Shown: positions 1 to 8,897, numbered from the stretch's first letter. The stretch: DNA of 64,000 nt from Hyphomicrobium zavarzinii ATCC 27496 (GCF_000383415.1 NZ_KB911255.1:232001-296000), one strand, 5' to 3'. Numbers and translations are program-made. Notes: generated by a model from the letters alone, not told the origin.

Positions 1-151
1 TGGAGTGACTCTAGGTTTTGATACTTCCCGTCCCTACCAACAAAATGAGATTTGTAATTCGGCTACGCCATTTCCAGTCCGGATAATGTCGCAGCCAAAA
101 AGGTGCGGCGAATTTCCGGGCTTTGTTCAAATAACAATGGGCTTGCTGTTT
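1..151. other. Left edge of window, no gene supported
   Basis: This stretch is somewhat AT-richer than the rest of the window. Short open frames exist but have no credible ribosome binding site, no recognisable domain and no typical codon use. It is downstream of the minus-strand membrane protein ending at 152 and may hold its transcription end, but I see no clear terminator hairpin. Confidence 0.4.
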
Positions 152-538
152 CTAGAGCAAAAGCAACGTCAAAACGCTCGCTGCGCAGACGGCAATCAGG
201 GTGGATTCGACGGGGCCGAAGCGATGGTCCACCCATCGGGGTAGGGCGTTGTAGCGCGGGGCATGACGCGCCAGCCAGAGCGAGCTGAGAAAGATCCAGC
301 TCAGGATAAACCCGATCAGGGCGAGGGTCGCGATGCCGCTTGCGTTTCCGGGGGGCTCGGGCACGAGGGCAATCATCAGCGCGACGCCCGCGAGGCTGAA
401 CACCAGGAGAGCGGCGACCAGCTTCAGCGTCTTTCGGAAGCCCGGCGGATCATTGATCCATTGCCGGCGCATGCCGGCGATCGACGCCGCCCCGAAGGCG
501 AGGAAGAGAACGATTTTCGACAGTGCCGTGTAGTCCAC
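152..538 (-). CDS. Small four-helix membrane protein, function unknown
   Basis: I do not recognise a family. The 128-residue product has four hydrophobic segments at about residues 6-22, 38-58, 68-89 and 110-128, with charged loops between them (for example RRQWINDPPGFRK after the first), so it should be an integral inner-membrane protein. The open frame extends upstream to an ATG at 655, but that N-terminus is arginine-rich and unlike the rest. I prefer the GTG at 538, because an AAAGGGG sequence lies about seven bases before it and the protein then opens straight into the first helix. The gene is divergent from the autotransporter at 1051 and has no operon partner within the window. Confidence 0.55.
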   Translation of the reverse strand: MDYTALSKIVLFLAFGAASIAGMRRQWINDPPGFRKTLKLVAALLVFSLAGVALMIALVPEPPGNASGIATLALIGFILSWIFLSSLWLARHAPRYNALPRWVDHRFGPVESTLIAVCAASVLTLLLL

Positions 539-1050
539 CCGCGTGCCCCTTTCGGGCTCATGTCCCCAGAGTCTGATGCTCCGCTCTAATCGAACGTGAT
601 GCAATCGTTCGGGTGCTGCACTTGCTCGGGCCTGTATCCATTCTGCCACTGGCAAGATGTAACTCTGGCGAGATTACATAAGTAGGGAACTAGTCCCGTA
701 GGCAAGTTCCATCCGTATGTTCACTGTAGGGGTGAAACGTTATTGCGTTTTGCCTATCTGCCATCAGCGCGCGGGCAAAGCTGACAAATAACGGTACAGA
801 TTGGGCCCGCTGACGCCTTTTGACGGGAACTGTTCCGCATCGGTGTCGGGAGGGTCTGACGGGAGGACAGTCAATGTATTGCGTATCGCCTGGCGCATCC
901 GCCCCAGCATATCTGCCACATTCGTCTTGTCCGCCCGAGGGGCCGCCCTGGCTTTGAAGCCAGTGTGAGGCCGCGCGCTAACGCGCTCCAACACCTTCGC
1001 CTTCCAGAAAAAAAGAACCTCGCCAACCAACATCTTCGATGGGGGAAGAT
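539..1050. other. Divergent intergenic region upstream of the autotransporter
   Basis: About 510 bases without a supported gene. It separates the minus-strand membrane protein from the autotransporter and must hold both promoters. A near-palindrome GGGAACTAGTCCC lies at about 692-704. A strong GGGGGAAG ribosome binding site at 1041-1048 sets the autotransporter start. A 97-codon minus-strand frame (764-1057) overlaps the autotransporter start; I see no ribosome binding site or recognised domain for it. Confidence 0.45.
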
Positions 1051-4000
1051 ATGACACGTTTTGCGTTCAAGCCGCCTGTACGTCTCGGCAGTGCGGCCGC
1101 TTCACTCTCGCTGGCGCTCATGCTGAGCGTTTCCGTCTCGCATGAGGCGATGGCCGCATGTGCGCCGAGCTCAACCTTGACTGTCGGCATCGAATGCGAG
1201 GGGGAGCAGGAGAACACGTCCCACATCACCATTACGGATGGAGGAAACGCAGGCGACAAGTTTGCTCCGGGGCTGGTCTCGGATCTGTTCGCGAACTCGG
1301 CACTCAATGCATCCTTCACGCCTGCGACAGCCATCACGGTCAGCGGTATTCTCGTCACCCCTATCGATGGGGAGGGAAACCTCAAGAACAGCGGCGACAT
1401 CGAAAATACGATGTCGAACGACAAGATCCTCGACAACGCGGTCAAAACGACCGCGAAAACAACCGTCCATGTGCCGCCTGGAGGTTGGGGTAGCAGCACG
1501 CCTTCCGGCACGACGACATACACGGTGACTGACAAGGATGGCGCCGTAACGACGGTGGCAAGGGCCGCTACTGCGGCCGAGATCCGGGCGATCACGGCCG
1601 CGCCGGTCGTCAACGGTGACGGGAGCAAGGACTACGCGAGGACGTTCGGTGCCGATACCATTTCCTCGTCGTCCAACGTTGCCAACATCATTGGGATCAA
1701 CGCAAACGACGACGGCGAATACAACATCGAGAACACCGGGAACATCAAACTGAGTCATGCCGGCGTCGGCCAGCTTTACGGCATCGCAGGAAACGGTGAT
1801 GTCGAGGAACTCAATGTCACGAACTCCGGAAAAATCGAGGTCGAACGCGACAGCATTGTCATCACCCGCCTCAGGAGCGACGCCATTCAGGCGCGCCCGG
1901 ACGATGTCACGGCGAGTGTCGGGACGATCCCAAATGCCGGTCTGCAAGTGGCGGCTGGCGTTTTCGTGGAGGAAGAGCTCGAGTCGTTCTCGCTAGATAA
2001 TGAAAAGAGCGGAACTATTTCCGTTTCCGGAAGCCTGGCTGCTGGAGTCTACAGCCGCGCTGCCGAATTCAGCCTCATCAACGATGGCCTCATCGAGCAC
2101 ACGGATGGGCCTGGCGGCGGTATCGCCATTGCCGCCGTCTCCGATTCCGGCATCACGAGCACAGCCGAGATCGAGAACCGCGGCACGATCTCGGGCGATA
2201 TCGTGATGACGAACGGTCACGCGCTCCGCTGGTGGGGTCTCAATGTGCTCGGCCCAATCGATGCCAGCACGGCTCTTCAGAAAGACTACCTCCGTATCAA
2301 CTCTCAATTCGGCCAGCTCGACTCGACCATCGTCAACAGCGGGACGATCACCGGCGATTTCTACTACTCGAACGGCGCTCATGTTCTGAGCAACGAAAGC
2401 GAGGGGACAATCGAGGGCGACATCCATGTCGATCAGAGACGGACGCTGGCGCCCGGCAGGTCGTGCACGGTCGGCAGTGAAGGCTGCTTCGCCACGGGAG
2501 TAGCAGTCGGCGATGCCGTGCAAGGCAATCCGGCCCACGGTGAGCTGCCGGCCAGCGAAAACTCGGCGTCAATCGTCACCGCGGTCGACAACAGTGCCGC
2601 CGTGATTGCGAATCCCGATCTCGGGATTGCAGGCGCTGCCGCCGGCGCAACTCAGTCCGCCACATTCGATATCTCTATCTGGGGTTCGAAAACATTCACG
2701 CTGGAAAACGCCGGAGACATGGAGGACGTCGACCTCACGATCTTCACCAGCCCCGCGACCACGATCTACGGGTTCGACGTCGCCGACAGCCGCAATGTAC
2801 TCAAACCGCACATCTTCGGTGGAGGCGCGGGGTCCACTGCCGCGTTGCCTTCGGAGAACAGCGGCTTCATCGACGATCTCACCGTCGTCGACGTGGACAA
2901 CAGCGGCAACGTCACCGGTGGGTCGCTCAGCCGGACGACGACGATCGCTCCCGTGATCGACAGCGTCGTGAAATCCGGCGAGTGGTATCTCGTTGCCAAA
3001 GAACTCGATGCACTGAACGTGGGAGACACTCCTGAAGTCGAAGGCACGGTACTCGTGAGCTGGACAGCGGACGCCGCTGCGGGCGCGGGCGGGGATTCGC
3101 TTGCGATCCAAGCCACCGTTGCCGACGCTTCGAGTGTTGAAGGCCTGTCCAAGCCGGGCATCTCGGCTCTCAACGGGTTGCTATCCGTCGAGGACAGCGA
3201 CTCCGATGCGGGTGCCTTGGCGGGTGCCGTCCAGAATCTCTCGGAAGAGGACGACGTGCGCAAGGCCGGCGAGCAGTTGAAGCCGGAGACCAACTACGCC
3301 ACGCAGCAGGCTGCAATCTTGCTCAACCAGGTCACCGGGCAGCATATCGAGGCGCGCCTTGCCTCGGTCGGCGCAACCGGGTCCAGCGGAAACAGCTTCC
3401 CTCAGCCGTCTGGACTGGGCATGAAGCAGAATGATCCCAACCGGTCCAACCTCGGCGGATCCACGCCGAGCGTCGATGCGGGGCCGTCGCAGGGAGGCGG
3501 CGCTCTCTGGGGCCGAGCCTTTGGCGTCGGCTTCAATCAAGACGAGATCGAAAACGTCGACGGCTACGACGCGCGCCTCTACGGCATCCTCGCAGGCTAT
3601 GACAACTGGGCCGCACCCGGCGTTCGTGTCGGCGTGGCGATCGGATATGCCAACACGGATATCGACGGAGAGGGCGACACGAAGGCCAACAAGACCGGGA
3701 TCGACAGCTATTTGGCCGAACTCTATGCCTCCTACAGGGGTTCGGGCTGGTATGCGACGGGCCGCACCGGCTTCACGTGGCACGACTACGAAACGACACG
3801 CGTTCTGAGCGTGCCTTTGCAAGACGTAGCAAAGGGCGATCACGAGGGCGATCAATACAATGCTGCGTTGGAGCTGGGTGCGCCGATGCACGTCGGCGGC
3901 GGCAACATTCTGACGCCGGTCGCGTCGTTGACGTACTCCAAGCTGCGGCAGGACGGCTATAAGGAGACCAGCGACGCCGGCATGGGGCTCTCCGTCGGCG

Positions 4001-4320
4001 ATCAGAACAACGACTCGCTGGTGTCGGGTCTCGGCCTGAAGGCGCTGGTGCCGATCGCTGTCGATACTGTGCTCGAGGCACGGGCGCTTTGGTTGCACGA
4101 GTTTTCGGACGATGCGCAGGATGTCACGGCGAGCTTCGCGGCCGGCGGCGCGACATTCACGGCCGCGGGGCCAGGTGTTGGGCGCGATTCAGCAGCGCTG
4201 GGCCTGGGTCTGCTGGCGCAGATCGGGCCGGAATCGACGTTCCAGCTCAACTACGACGCCAATATCCGCGAAGACTATCTCGCTCATATCGGGTCGGCGC
4301 AGTTGTCGGTCCGCTACTGA
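1051..4320 (+). CDS. Autotransporter outer-membrane beta-barrel protein (type Va secretion)
   Basis: Predicted self-secreting surface protein of 1089 residues. The N-terminus is a signal peptide (basic MTRFAFKPPVR, then a hydrophobic stretch, cleavage probably after SHEAMA). The central 750 or so residues are a passenger with recurring short motifs such as NSGTI, NSGKI, NRGTISGDI and NAGDM, typical of right-handed beta-helix passengers. The last 275 or so residues form the autotransporter barrel: it starts around GGALWGRAFG, has alternating Gly/aromatic strands and ends with an aromatic residue (LSVRY). The start at 1051 follows a GGGGGAAG box; an ATG at 1039 lies inside the ribosome binding region. 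The passenger has two Cys pairs (near the mature N-terminus and CTVGSEGC). Substrate or adhesion target cannot be read from sequence. It is a stand-alone gene. Confidence 0.9.
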   Translation: MTRFAFKPPVRLGSAAASLSLALMLSVSVSHEAMAACAPSSTLTVGIECEGEQENTSHITITDGGNAGDKFAPGLVSDLFANSALNASFTPATAITVSGILVTPIDGEGNLKNSGDIENTMSNDKILDNAVKTTAKTTVHVPPGGWGSSTPSGTTTYTVTDKDGAVTTVARAATAAEIRAITAAPVVNGDGSKDYARTFGADTISSSSNVANIIGINANDDGEYNIENTGNIKLSHAGVGQLYGIAGNGDVEELNVTNSGKIEVERDSIVITRLRSDAIQARPDDVTASVGTIPNAGLQVAAGVFVEEELESFSLDNEKSGTISVSGSLAAGVYSRAAEFSLINDGLIEHTDGPGGGIAIAAVSDSGITSTAEIENRGTISGDIVMTNGHALRWWGLNVLGPIDASTALQKDYLRINSQFGQLDSTIVNSGTITGDFYYSNGAHVLSNESEGTIEGDIHVDQRRTLAPGRSCTVGSEGCFATGVAVGDAVQGNPAHGELPASENSASIVTAVDNSAAVIANPDLGIAGAAAGATQSATFDISIWGSKTFTLENAGDMEDVDLTIFTSPATTIYGFDVADSRNVLKPHIFGGGAGSTAALPSENSGFIDDLTVVDVDNSGNVTGGSLSRTTTIAPVIDSVVKSGEWYLVAKELDALNVGDTPEVEGTVLVSWTADAAAGAGGDSLAIQATVADASSVEGLSKPGISALNGLLSVEDSDSDAGALAGAVQNLSEEDDVRKAGEQLKPETNYATQQAAILLNQVTGQHIEARLASVGATGSSGNSFPQPSGLGMKQNDPNRSNLGGSTPSVDAGPSQGGGALWGRAFGVGFNQDEIENVDGYDARLYGILAGYDNWAAPGVRVGVAIGYANTDIDGEGDTKANKTGIDSYLAELYASYRGSGWYATGRTGFTWHDYETTRVLSVPLQDVAKGDHEGDQYNAALELGAPMHVGGGNILTPVASLTYSKLRQDGYKETSDAGMGLSVGDQNNDSLVSGLGLKALVPIAVDTVLEARALWLHEFSDDAQDVTASFAAGGATFTAAGPGVGRDSAALGLGLLAQIGPESTFQLNYDANIREDYLAHIGSAQLSVRY

Positions 4321-4381
4321 TCGTGCTTCGGCGCTCCGGCTCGATGGCGGAGCGCCGAACGATCTGCTTACGGGGTCGCCG

Positions 4382-5335
4382 TCAAGCGGTCTTGGCGGCG
4401 ACCTTCGTCTCGATGACGTCCCAGATGCGTGCGGCGATGTCTGTGCCGCCGAATGCCTTCACCTGGCGGATGCCAGTCGGCGAGGTGACGTTGATCTCGG
4501 TGAGGAAGCCGCCGATCACGTCGATGCCGGTGAAAATCAGGCCGCGGCGCTTGAGCTCAGGTGCAAGACGGGCGCAGATCTCGCGCTCGCGATCGGTGAT
4601 CTCGGTTTTCGCTGCCGTGCCGCCGACATGCAGGTTCGAGCGGGTTTCACCTTCGGCCGGCACGCGGTTGACGGCGCCCGCGATCTCTCCGTCGATCAGA
4701 ATGATGCGCTTGTCGCCGTTGCGGACCTCGGCGCGATATTCCTGAACCATGAAGGGCTCGCGGAAGACGGTTTGGAACAGCTCGACCAGGGAGGCGAGGT
4801 TGCTGTCCTCGGGGCGGATGCGAAACACGCTCGCGCCGCCGTTGCCGTAGAGCGGCTTCACGATGATGTCCTTGTGCGCCCGGCGGAAGGCCAGCACGTC
4901 GTCCAGCGAGCGGGTGACAAGGGTCGCCGGCATCAGGTCGAGAAAATCGAGAACGAAGATCTTCTCGGGCGCGTTGCGAACGTGCGCTGGATCATTCACC
5001 ACCAGCGTCTTTGGATGGATGCGCTCCAGGAGATGCGTGGTGGTGATGTAGGCCATGTCGAAGGGCGGGTCCTGCCGGAGCAGAACCACGTCCCAGTCGG
5101 CGAGATTTTCCCGCCGCGCGTCGCTCAGCCGGTAATGGTCGCCGAGCTTGTCGACGACGTTGAGGCTGTGGCCGCGGGCGAGCAGCCGGTCGCCCTCGAG
5201 CGCGAGGTTGGGCGGCGTGTAGTAGAAGATCTGGTGACCGCGCCGCTCCGCCTCCAGCAGGATGGCAAACGTGCTGTCGCCGCGGATGTCGATCCGCTCG
5301 ATGGGGTCCATCTGGCAGGCTATGCGAAGCGGCAT
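4382..5335 (-). CDS. gshB: Glutathione synthetase
   Basis: Catalyses ATP-dependent joining of gamma-glutamylcysteine and glycine to make glutathione in the cytoplasm. At 317 residues it matches bacterial GshB length. The N-terminal domain opens with MPLRIACQMDPIERI and includes the typical DSTFAILLEAERRGH stretch. The ATP-grasp half shows IVKPLYGNGGASVFR and, near the end, the metal and substrate-binding region LIFTGIDVIGGFLTEINVTSPTG. It lies seven bases downstream of the PNPOx-like gene on the same strand, so the two are probably co-transcribed. The wider order, PBP activator, rsmI, yraN and gshB, is common in alphaproteobacteria, although three genes intervene here. Confidence 0.95.
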   Translation of the reverse strand: MPLRIACQMDPIERIDIRGDSTFAILLEAERRGHQIFYYTPPNLALEGDRLLARGHSLNVVDKLGDHYRLSDARRENLADWDVVLLRQDPPFDMAYITTTHLLERIHPKTLVVNDPAHVRNAPEKIFVLDFLDLMPATLVTRSLDDVLAFRRAHKDIIVKPLYGNGGASVFRIRPEDSNLASLVELFQTVFREPFMVQEYRAEVRNGDKRIILIDGEIAGAVNRVPAEGETRSNLHVGGTAAKTEITDREREICARLAPELKRRGLIFTGIDVIGGFLTEINVTSPTGIRQVKAFGGTDIAARIWDVIETKVAAKTA

Positions 5336-5342
5336 TGGTCTC

Positions 5343-6002
5343 TCAGGCCTTCTCGTCGCCGGTCATGACCCGGCCCATCCATTCGTCGATCGTGATATGT
5401 CCGGCCCGTTCGACGGCTGCGGTCTCGTGCGGGCGCAAGGTGTCCTGCATCCCGTCGATGCGCTTCCATTCGCAGAGGGGCGTCTCGGTGTCCGCGCGCG
5501 GCACATAGCGCGAGGCGGACAGCTTCTTGTAGCGGTGGATGTAACGAGGGCAGTTCATCCACACGTCGGAAACCGCGACTTTCACGACAAGCTCGGCCTC
5601 CTTGAAGAGCCCCATGAGCGGGCCCTCCTTCAACACCTGTGCCTTGCCCTGCAATCTCAGGCGGAAGGGGCGCTCGAAGTCGATGAACAGGCAGCCGATC
5701 TCGCCGTTACCCGCGATGTTGCCGGTGGAGTAGTGCATGCCGTTGCCGTCATAGCTCGGAAAGGCGAGCGTGGTGGCGTCGAGCACTCTGACGAAGCCGG
5801 GATCGCCGCCCTTGTAGGATACGGTCGGCCGGCCGTTGTGGTCGGCGGAAGCGAGGAAGAACATGTCGCGGCTTTCGATGAAGGCGCGCGCGACATCGTC
5901 GATCTCAGTCTTGGCGGCGATCGCTTCCACGCGATCCGCCATCGTGCGGCTCTCGAAGAGATCCTGGAACTCGCGATGCTTTGGTCCGTAAAGCCTGCTC
6001 AT
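5343..6002 (-). CDS. Pyridoxamine 5'-phosphate oxidase-like flavin-binding protein
   Basis: Protein of 219 residues with the split-barrel FMN-binding fold of the PNPOx-like group. Recognisable stretches are DMFFLASADHNGRPTVSYKGGDPGFVRV, FPSYDGNGMHYSTGNIAGNGEIGCLFIDF and the LRLQGKAQV strand, with a C-terminal tail CPRYIHRYKKL that is common in this COG3576-like subgroup. It is unlikely to be the vitamin B6 PdxH enzyme, which has different substrate residues; the electron donor and substrate are unknown. The ATG at 6002 is preceded by an excellent CGAGGAGG box. It is the first gene of a probable two-gene operon with gshB. Confidence 0.85.
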   Translation of the reverse strand: MSRLYGPKHREFQDLFESRTMADRVEAIAAKTEIDDVARAFIESRDMFFLASADHNGRPTVSYKGGDPGFVRVLDATTLAFPSYDGNGMHYSTGNIAGNGEIGCLFIDFERPFRLRLQGKAQVLKEGPLMGLFKEAELVVKVAVSDVWMNCPRYIHRYKKLSASRYVPRADTETPLCEWKRIDGMQDTLRPHETAAVERAGHITIDEWMGRVMTGDEKA

Positions 6003-6073
6003 ATTTCCTCCTCGTCTCTCGTTCCTCTCCGTACCCCTGCGTCTTGGCAACGCTTCGATTTTTATGGGGCGCG

Positions 6074-6089
6074 TTAAATCCATCTTAAC
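6074..6089. promoter_or_regulatory. CtrA-type full binding site, TTAA-N7-TTAAC
   Basis: TTAA at 6074-6077 and TTAAC at 6085-6089 are separated by exactly seven bases, which matches the alphaproteobacterial CtrA consensus. The site lies in the 183-base divergent region, 97 bases before the Cys-rich exported protein start and 72 before the PNPOx-like start. It could control either gene as part of the cell-cycle regulon. Assignment rests on motif match and position only. Confidence 0.5.
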
Positions 6090-6185
6090 CGGAAAAACCA
6101 GATTTTCTCCATAGTTACCTGCGGGACAGCGCGCAGGCGCGACATAACCTAGTTTCTGCGTCATGCAAGGCCGATGGAGATTGCC

Positions 6186-6527
6186 ATGACGCCTCAGACC
6201 TCGATTGCCACAGCCGTGACTTTCAAACCGGTCCGCGTTGCCATCGCGGCCATTATTCTCACGGGCGCGCTTAACTCCCAGGCCGGCGCCGTCAGTCTCG
6301 GCGTCAAGCTCGCCTGCGCTTCCGATTACTACTCCTATTGCAGCCAGCACGCGCCTGGAAGCACCGCGGTTCGCCAGTGCATGCGTTCGCATGGGCCGCA
6401 GCTCTCCAACCGCTGCATCAACGCGCTCATCTCCGCGGGAGAGGTTTCCAAGATCGAGGTCGATCGCCGTCGTGCTGCGGCGATGGCCGCGAAGTCGGGC
6501 CGCTCCAAGACTGCATCCGCGGACTGA
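6186..6527 (+). CDS. Small exported cysteine-rich repeat protein
   Basis: A 113-residue protein with an N-terminal hydrophobic export signal (about residues 16-36) and four cysteines at 44, 52, 65 and 77 in the pattern CASDYYSYC...QCMRSH...NRC. This resembles the cysteine-rich repeat seen in eukaryotic GLG1-type and some alphaproteobacterial exported proteins; two disulfides in the periplasm are likely. The tail is basic (VDRRRAAAMAAKSGRSK). An ATG at 6174 is possible, but ATG 6186 has a GGAGA box five bases upstream. A CtrA-type site lies at 6074-6089 and a terminator follows at 6555. Function is unknown. Confidence 0.75.
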   Translation: MTPQTSIATAVTFKPVRVAIAAIILTGALNSQAGAVSLGVKLACASDYYSYCSQHAPGSTAVRQCMRSHGPQLSNRCINALISAGEVSKIEVDRRRAAAMAAKSGRSKTASAD

Positions 6528-6554
6528 TCTTCCATCCCTTTCCAGAACGAATTG

Positions 6555-6590
6555 AGGGCGCGACCCGGTTGGATCGCGCCCTTCGTTATT
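6555..6590 (+). terminator. Rho-independent-type terminator of the Cys-rich gene
   Basis: A nine-base-pair stem, AGGGCGCGA (6555-6563) with TCGCGCCCT (6574-6582), has a ten-base loop and is followed by T-containing sequence (TCGTTATT). It sits 28 bases after the stop codon at 6527, between convergent genes. The T-tract is weak. Confidence 0.6.
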
Positions 6591-6621
6591 CCGGCCGTCT
6601 TCGAGATCGGACTTCGCGCGA

Positions 6622-7161
6622 CTACTTCTTGTCGTCGTCGTCCTTTTTGCCGTAGGTGGCCTTGATGCTGTCGATGCCGGCCTTGAAGATGCCGTCGATG
6701 GTGCTGCGAGCTTCCTTGTCCTCCTTGCCGTCAGCGGCATCGTAGGTGGAGCTCCATACGACGTTGATCTCGTCGAGGTCGTCGTCATCGGGGGTGACGG
6801 AGAACTGTGCCTCGTAGTTCTTCACAGGAAGCGGGCTCTCGACGATGGAATAGCGGTAGCTCATTGCGCCGCGGTCGAGGAGCTTCTCCTTGATCTTGCC
6901 GCCGTCCTTCAGGGTCAGCGTGCGGAAGGTGTCGTCACCCTCCTTGCTCTCGTCGCAGGCTGCTACTGCCGGGTGCCATTCCTTGATCGCGCACCAGCCG
7001 CCCAGCTTGTCCCAGAGCGCTTTGCGCTCCTCTTCGACCTTCTTTTCGTCGACGTTGAGCTCAAGCTTCTTGGCCGAGACGAGGCTCGCGGCGGAAGCCA
7101 CTCCGGCTCCCACGGCCAGCGCGCCCGCTGCCAGCATTAGCGCGATAATCGATCTTCTCAT
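6622..7161 (-). CDS. Exported SRPBCC-fold (START-like) protein
   Basis: A 179-residue protein with a clear signal peptide (MRRSIIALMLAAGALAVG, cleavage about residue 24 after ASA). The mature part resembles the SRPBCC or polyketide-cyclase-like ligand-binding fold: a first strand KLELNVDEKKV, a helix with LGGWCAIKEWHPAVAACD, central beta strands (RTLTLKDGGKIKEKLLDRG, SYRYSIVESPLPVKNYEAQF) and a long C-terminal helix. It ends in a charged Asp/Lys tail. Ligand and role are unknown; the signal peptide places it in the periplasm. The ATG at 7161 is chosen because a GGGAG box precedes it and the signal peptide begins there; the longer frame to 7263 adds a non-signal extension. Confidence 0.75.
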   Translation of the reverse strand: MRRSIIALMLAAGALAVGAGVASAASLVSAKKLELNVDEKKVEEERKALWDKLGGWCAIKEWHPAVAACDESKEGDDTFRTLTLKDGGKIKEKLLDRGAMSYRYSIVESPLPVKNYEAQFSVTPDDDDLDEINVVWSSTYDAADGKEDKEARSTIDGIFKAGIDSIKATYGKKDDDDKK

Positions 7162-7293
7162 GGCGTACTCCCGTGAAGGGCCCATTGAGGCCTCAGTTTG
7201 CAAATGCGTTACACTGTAGCGTATAAAACATCCGGTGTGCCGGCAGGAAGTCCTGGCAATCACAAATGTTCGTGTGGTCGAGAAAATTCCCGG

Positions 7294-7686
7294 CTACAGG
7301 CCATTCTCGAGATGCCGGGGCCAGCCGCGCCCAATCAGGAACACGATGTCGAAGCCCAGCTCATGGGATTGATAACGCGTGTGCTGGGCGAGCCAGAGAT
7401 CGGCAGCCCTGCGAATGCGGGCGCGTTGCTTCGCGGTGACGGCGGCTTCTGCCGCTTCCAGGGTGGCGCGTTGCTTGACCTCGATGAACGCGAGGCGGCG
7501 GCCCCGCACGGCGATGAGATCGATCTCGCCGAGGGGCGTTTTTTCCCGGCGCCCGAGAATGCGGTAGCCGCGCAGGCGCAGCGCCAGCGCCGCGATCCAT
7601 TCCGCATGACGGCCGAGTTTGTATCTGGCGCGGCGTTCCTCCCTTAGACGATCCTTGCGCGGAGGAGGCGCCGGCATCCCGTTCAA
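7294..7686 (-). CDS. yraN: YraN/UPF0102 family putative nuclease-fold protein
   Basis: A 130-residue protein of the UPF0102 family, which has a Holliday-junction-resolvase-like restriction endonuclease fold. The conserved signature is present: GRHAEWIAALALRLRGYRIL at the N-terminal helix, then GEIDLIAVRGRRLAFIEVKQR, which carries the Asp and Glu-x-Lys of a PD-(D/E)XK-type site. Its cellular task is not established. Its start overlaps the rsmI stop by four bases (ATGA type), so the pair is translationally coupled, as in many proteobacteria. Confidence 0.9.
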   Translation of the reverse strand: MNGMPAPPPRKDRLREERRARYKLGRHAEWIAALALRLRGYRILGRREKTPLGEIDLIAVRGRRLAFIEVKQRATLEAAEAAVTAKQRARIRRAADLWLAQHTRYQSHELGFDIVFLIGRGWPRHLENGL

Positions 7687-8609
7687 CTCCCCGCGCGGCG
7701 CTTGAGACCCAGGGCTACGTCGTAGACACGGGCTTTGGGGACCTTCAGCGTGTCGGCCACCATGCGGGTGGCGTCGCGGATGCTCAAGCTTTCGAGCGCG
7801 GGGGCGAGGCTTGCTTCGATGGCGGCGTCGGTAACCTCCGTCTCCTGCGGGGGACCGACGACGATCACCACCTCGCCTTTCGGAGGATCAGCCGCGAAGT
7901 GGCGGGCCAGGCCGGTGAGAGGCGCGCGGCGGACATCTTCGTGCAGCTTGGTCAGCTCGCGCGCGACGGCCGCTTCGCGGTTGCCGAGTTCCTCGGCCAG
8001 ATTGGCGAGCGTGTCGGCCGTTCGCGTGGGGGCTTCGAAGAAGACGAGCGTGGCAGGAATGGCGGCCAGCTCGGCGAGCCTGGATTTTCGTGCGCCCTCC
8101 TTGGCGGGCAGGAAGCCTGCGAAGAAGAACGCGTCGGTCGGCAAGCCGCCCACAGTGAGTGCGGCGAGTGTCGCCGAGGGGCCGGGTACGGCGACGACGG
8201 CATGCCCCGCCGCGGCGGCATCGCGAACGAGCTTGAAGCCTGGATCGGAAATCAGCGGCGTTCCCGCATCGCTGATGAGTGCGATCGAGCGCCCGGCCTC
8301 CAGCTCCGAGAGGATGCGGGGGCGCTGCTCCTCGGCGTTATGCTCATGATAAGGACGCAGGGGCGTGCGGATCGCGTAGTGCGCGAGCAGCGTGCGGCTG
8401 TGGCGGGTGTCCTCGCAGTAGACGACATCGGCGCGCGCCAGGGTTGCGATTGCGCGCAGCGTCATATCGGCCAAGTGGCCGATCGGGGTCGAGACCAGAT
8501 AGAGGCCCGGGCCCAGGGGCAGGCCAAGCTGGCGCTCGATTTCGAACCCGACGCGGCTTGCGGTCGCGAGGCTGTTTACCTTCTCGTTCTCGGGAGGCTC
8601 GTCTCTCAT
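7683..8609 (-). CDS. rsmI: 16S rRNA (cytidine(1402)-2'-O)-methyltransferase
   Basis: SAM-dependent enzyme that methylates the ribose of C1402 in the decoding centre of 16S rRNA. The 308-residue product shows the tetrapyrrole-methylase-fold signatures GLYLVSTPIGHLADMTLRA, VVYCEDTRHSRTLLAHY, ALISDAGTPLISDPGFKLV and AVPGPSATLAALTVGGLPTD, followed by FFEAPTRTADTL. The C-terminal RsmI helical segment (LSIRDATRMVADTLKVPKARVYDVAL) is complete. It is the first gene of the rsmI-yraN operon and is divergent from the LpoA-like lipoprotein at 8898. Confidence 0.96.
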   Translation of the reverse strand: MRDEPPENEKVNSLATASRVGFEIERQLGLPLGPGLYLVSTPIGHLADMTLRAIATLARADVVYCEDTRHSRTLLAHYAIRTPLRPYHEHNAEEQRPRILSELEAGRSIALISDAGTPLISDPGFKLVRDAAAAGHAVVAVPGPSATLAALTVGGLPTDAFFFAGFLPAKEGARKSRLAELAAIPATLVFFEAPTRTADTLANLAEELGNREAAVARELTKLHEDVRRAPLTGLARHFAADPPKGEVVIVVGPPQETEVTDAAIEASLAPALESLSIRDATRMVADTLKVPKARVYDVALGLKRRAGS

Positions 8610-8897
8610 CTTTCCGCCCCTAACCCGGACTAGCTTCCCACTCCATCCGGACAGACAGTCGGGCGATGGCCGTGTCGCGGCACCTCTCTTTCACTCCTTT
8701 GCCGTGGAAAAACCAAGAGATATTTGGATTGCCGTGACACAATTCACTTCACGCCCCGGCGCTTGGCCTGTAACCAGAGGCTCTTCAGGATGCTTGGCCG
8801 CCTCTGTCGCCGGCCAGGTATCTTTTGCAATCATCTTCCCTGGTCATGGTACTCTCGGCGTGACGTTGTTTTCTACCGGCTGCAGAGGACCGCACTC

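Noticed and set aside
764..1057. A 97-residue minus-strand frame upstream of and overlapping the autotransporter start
   Set aside because: No ribosome binding site, no recognised family, and it overlaps the strong start of the autotransporter.
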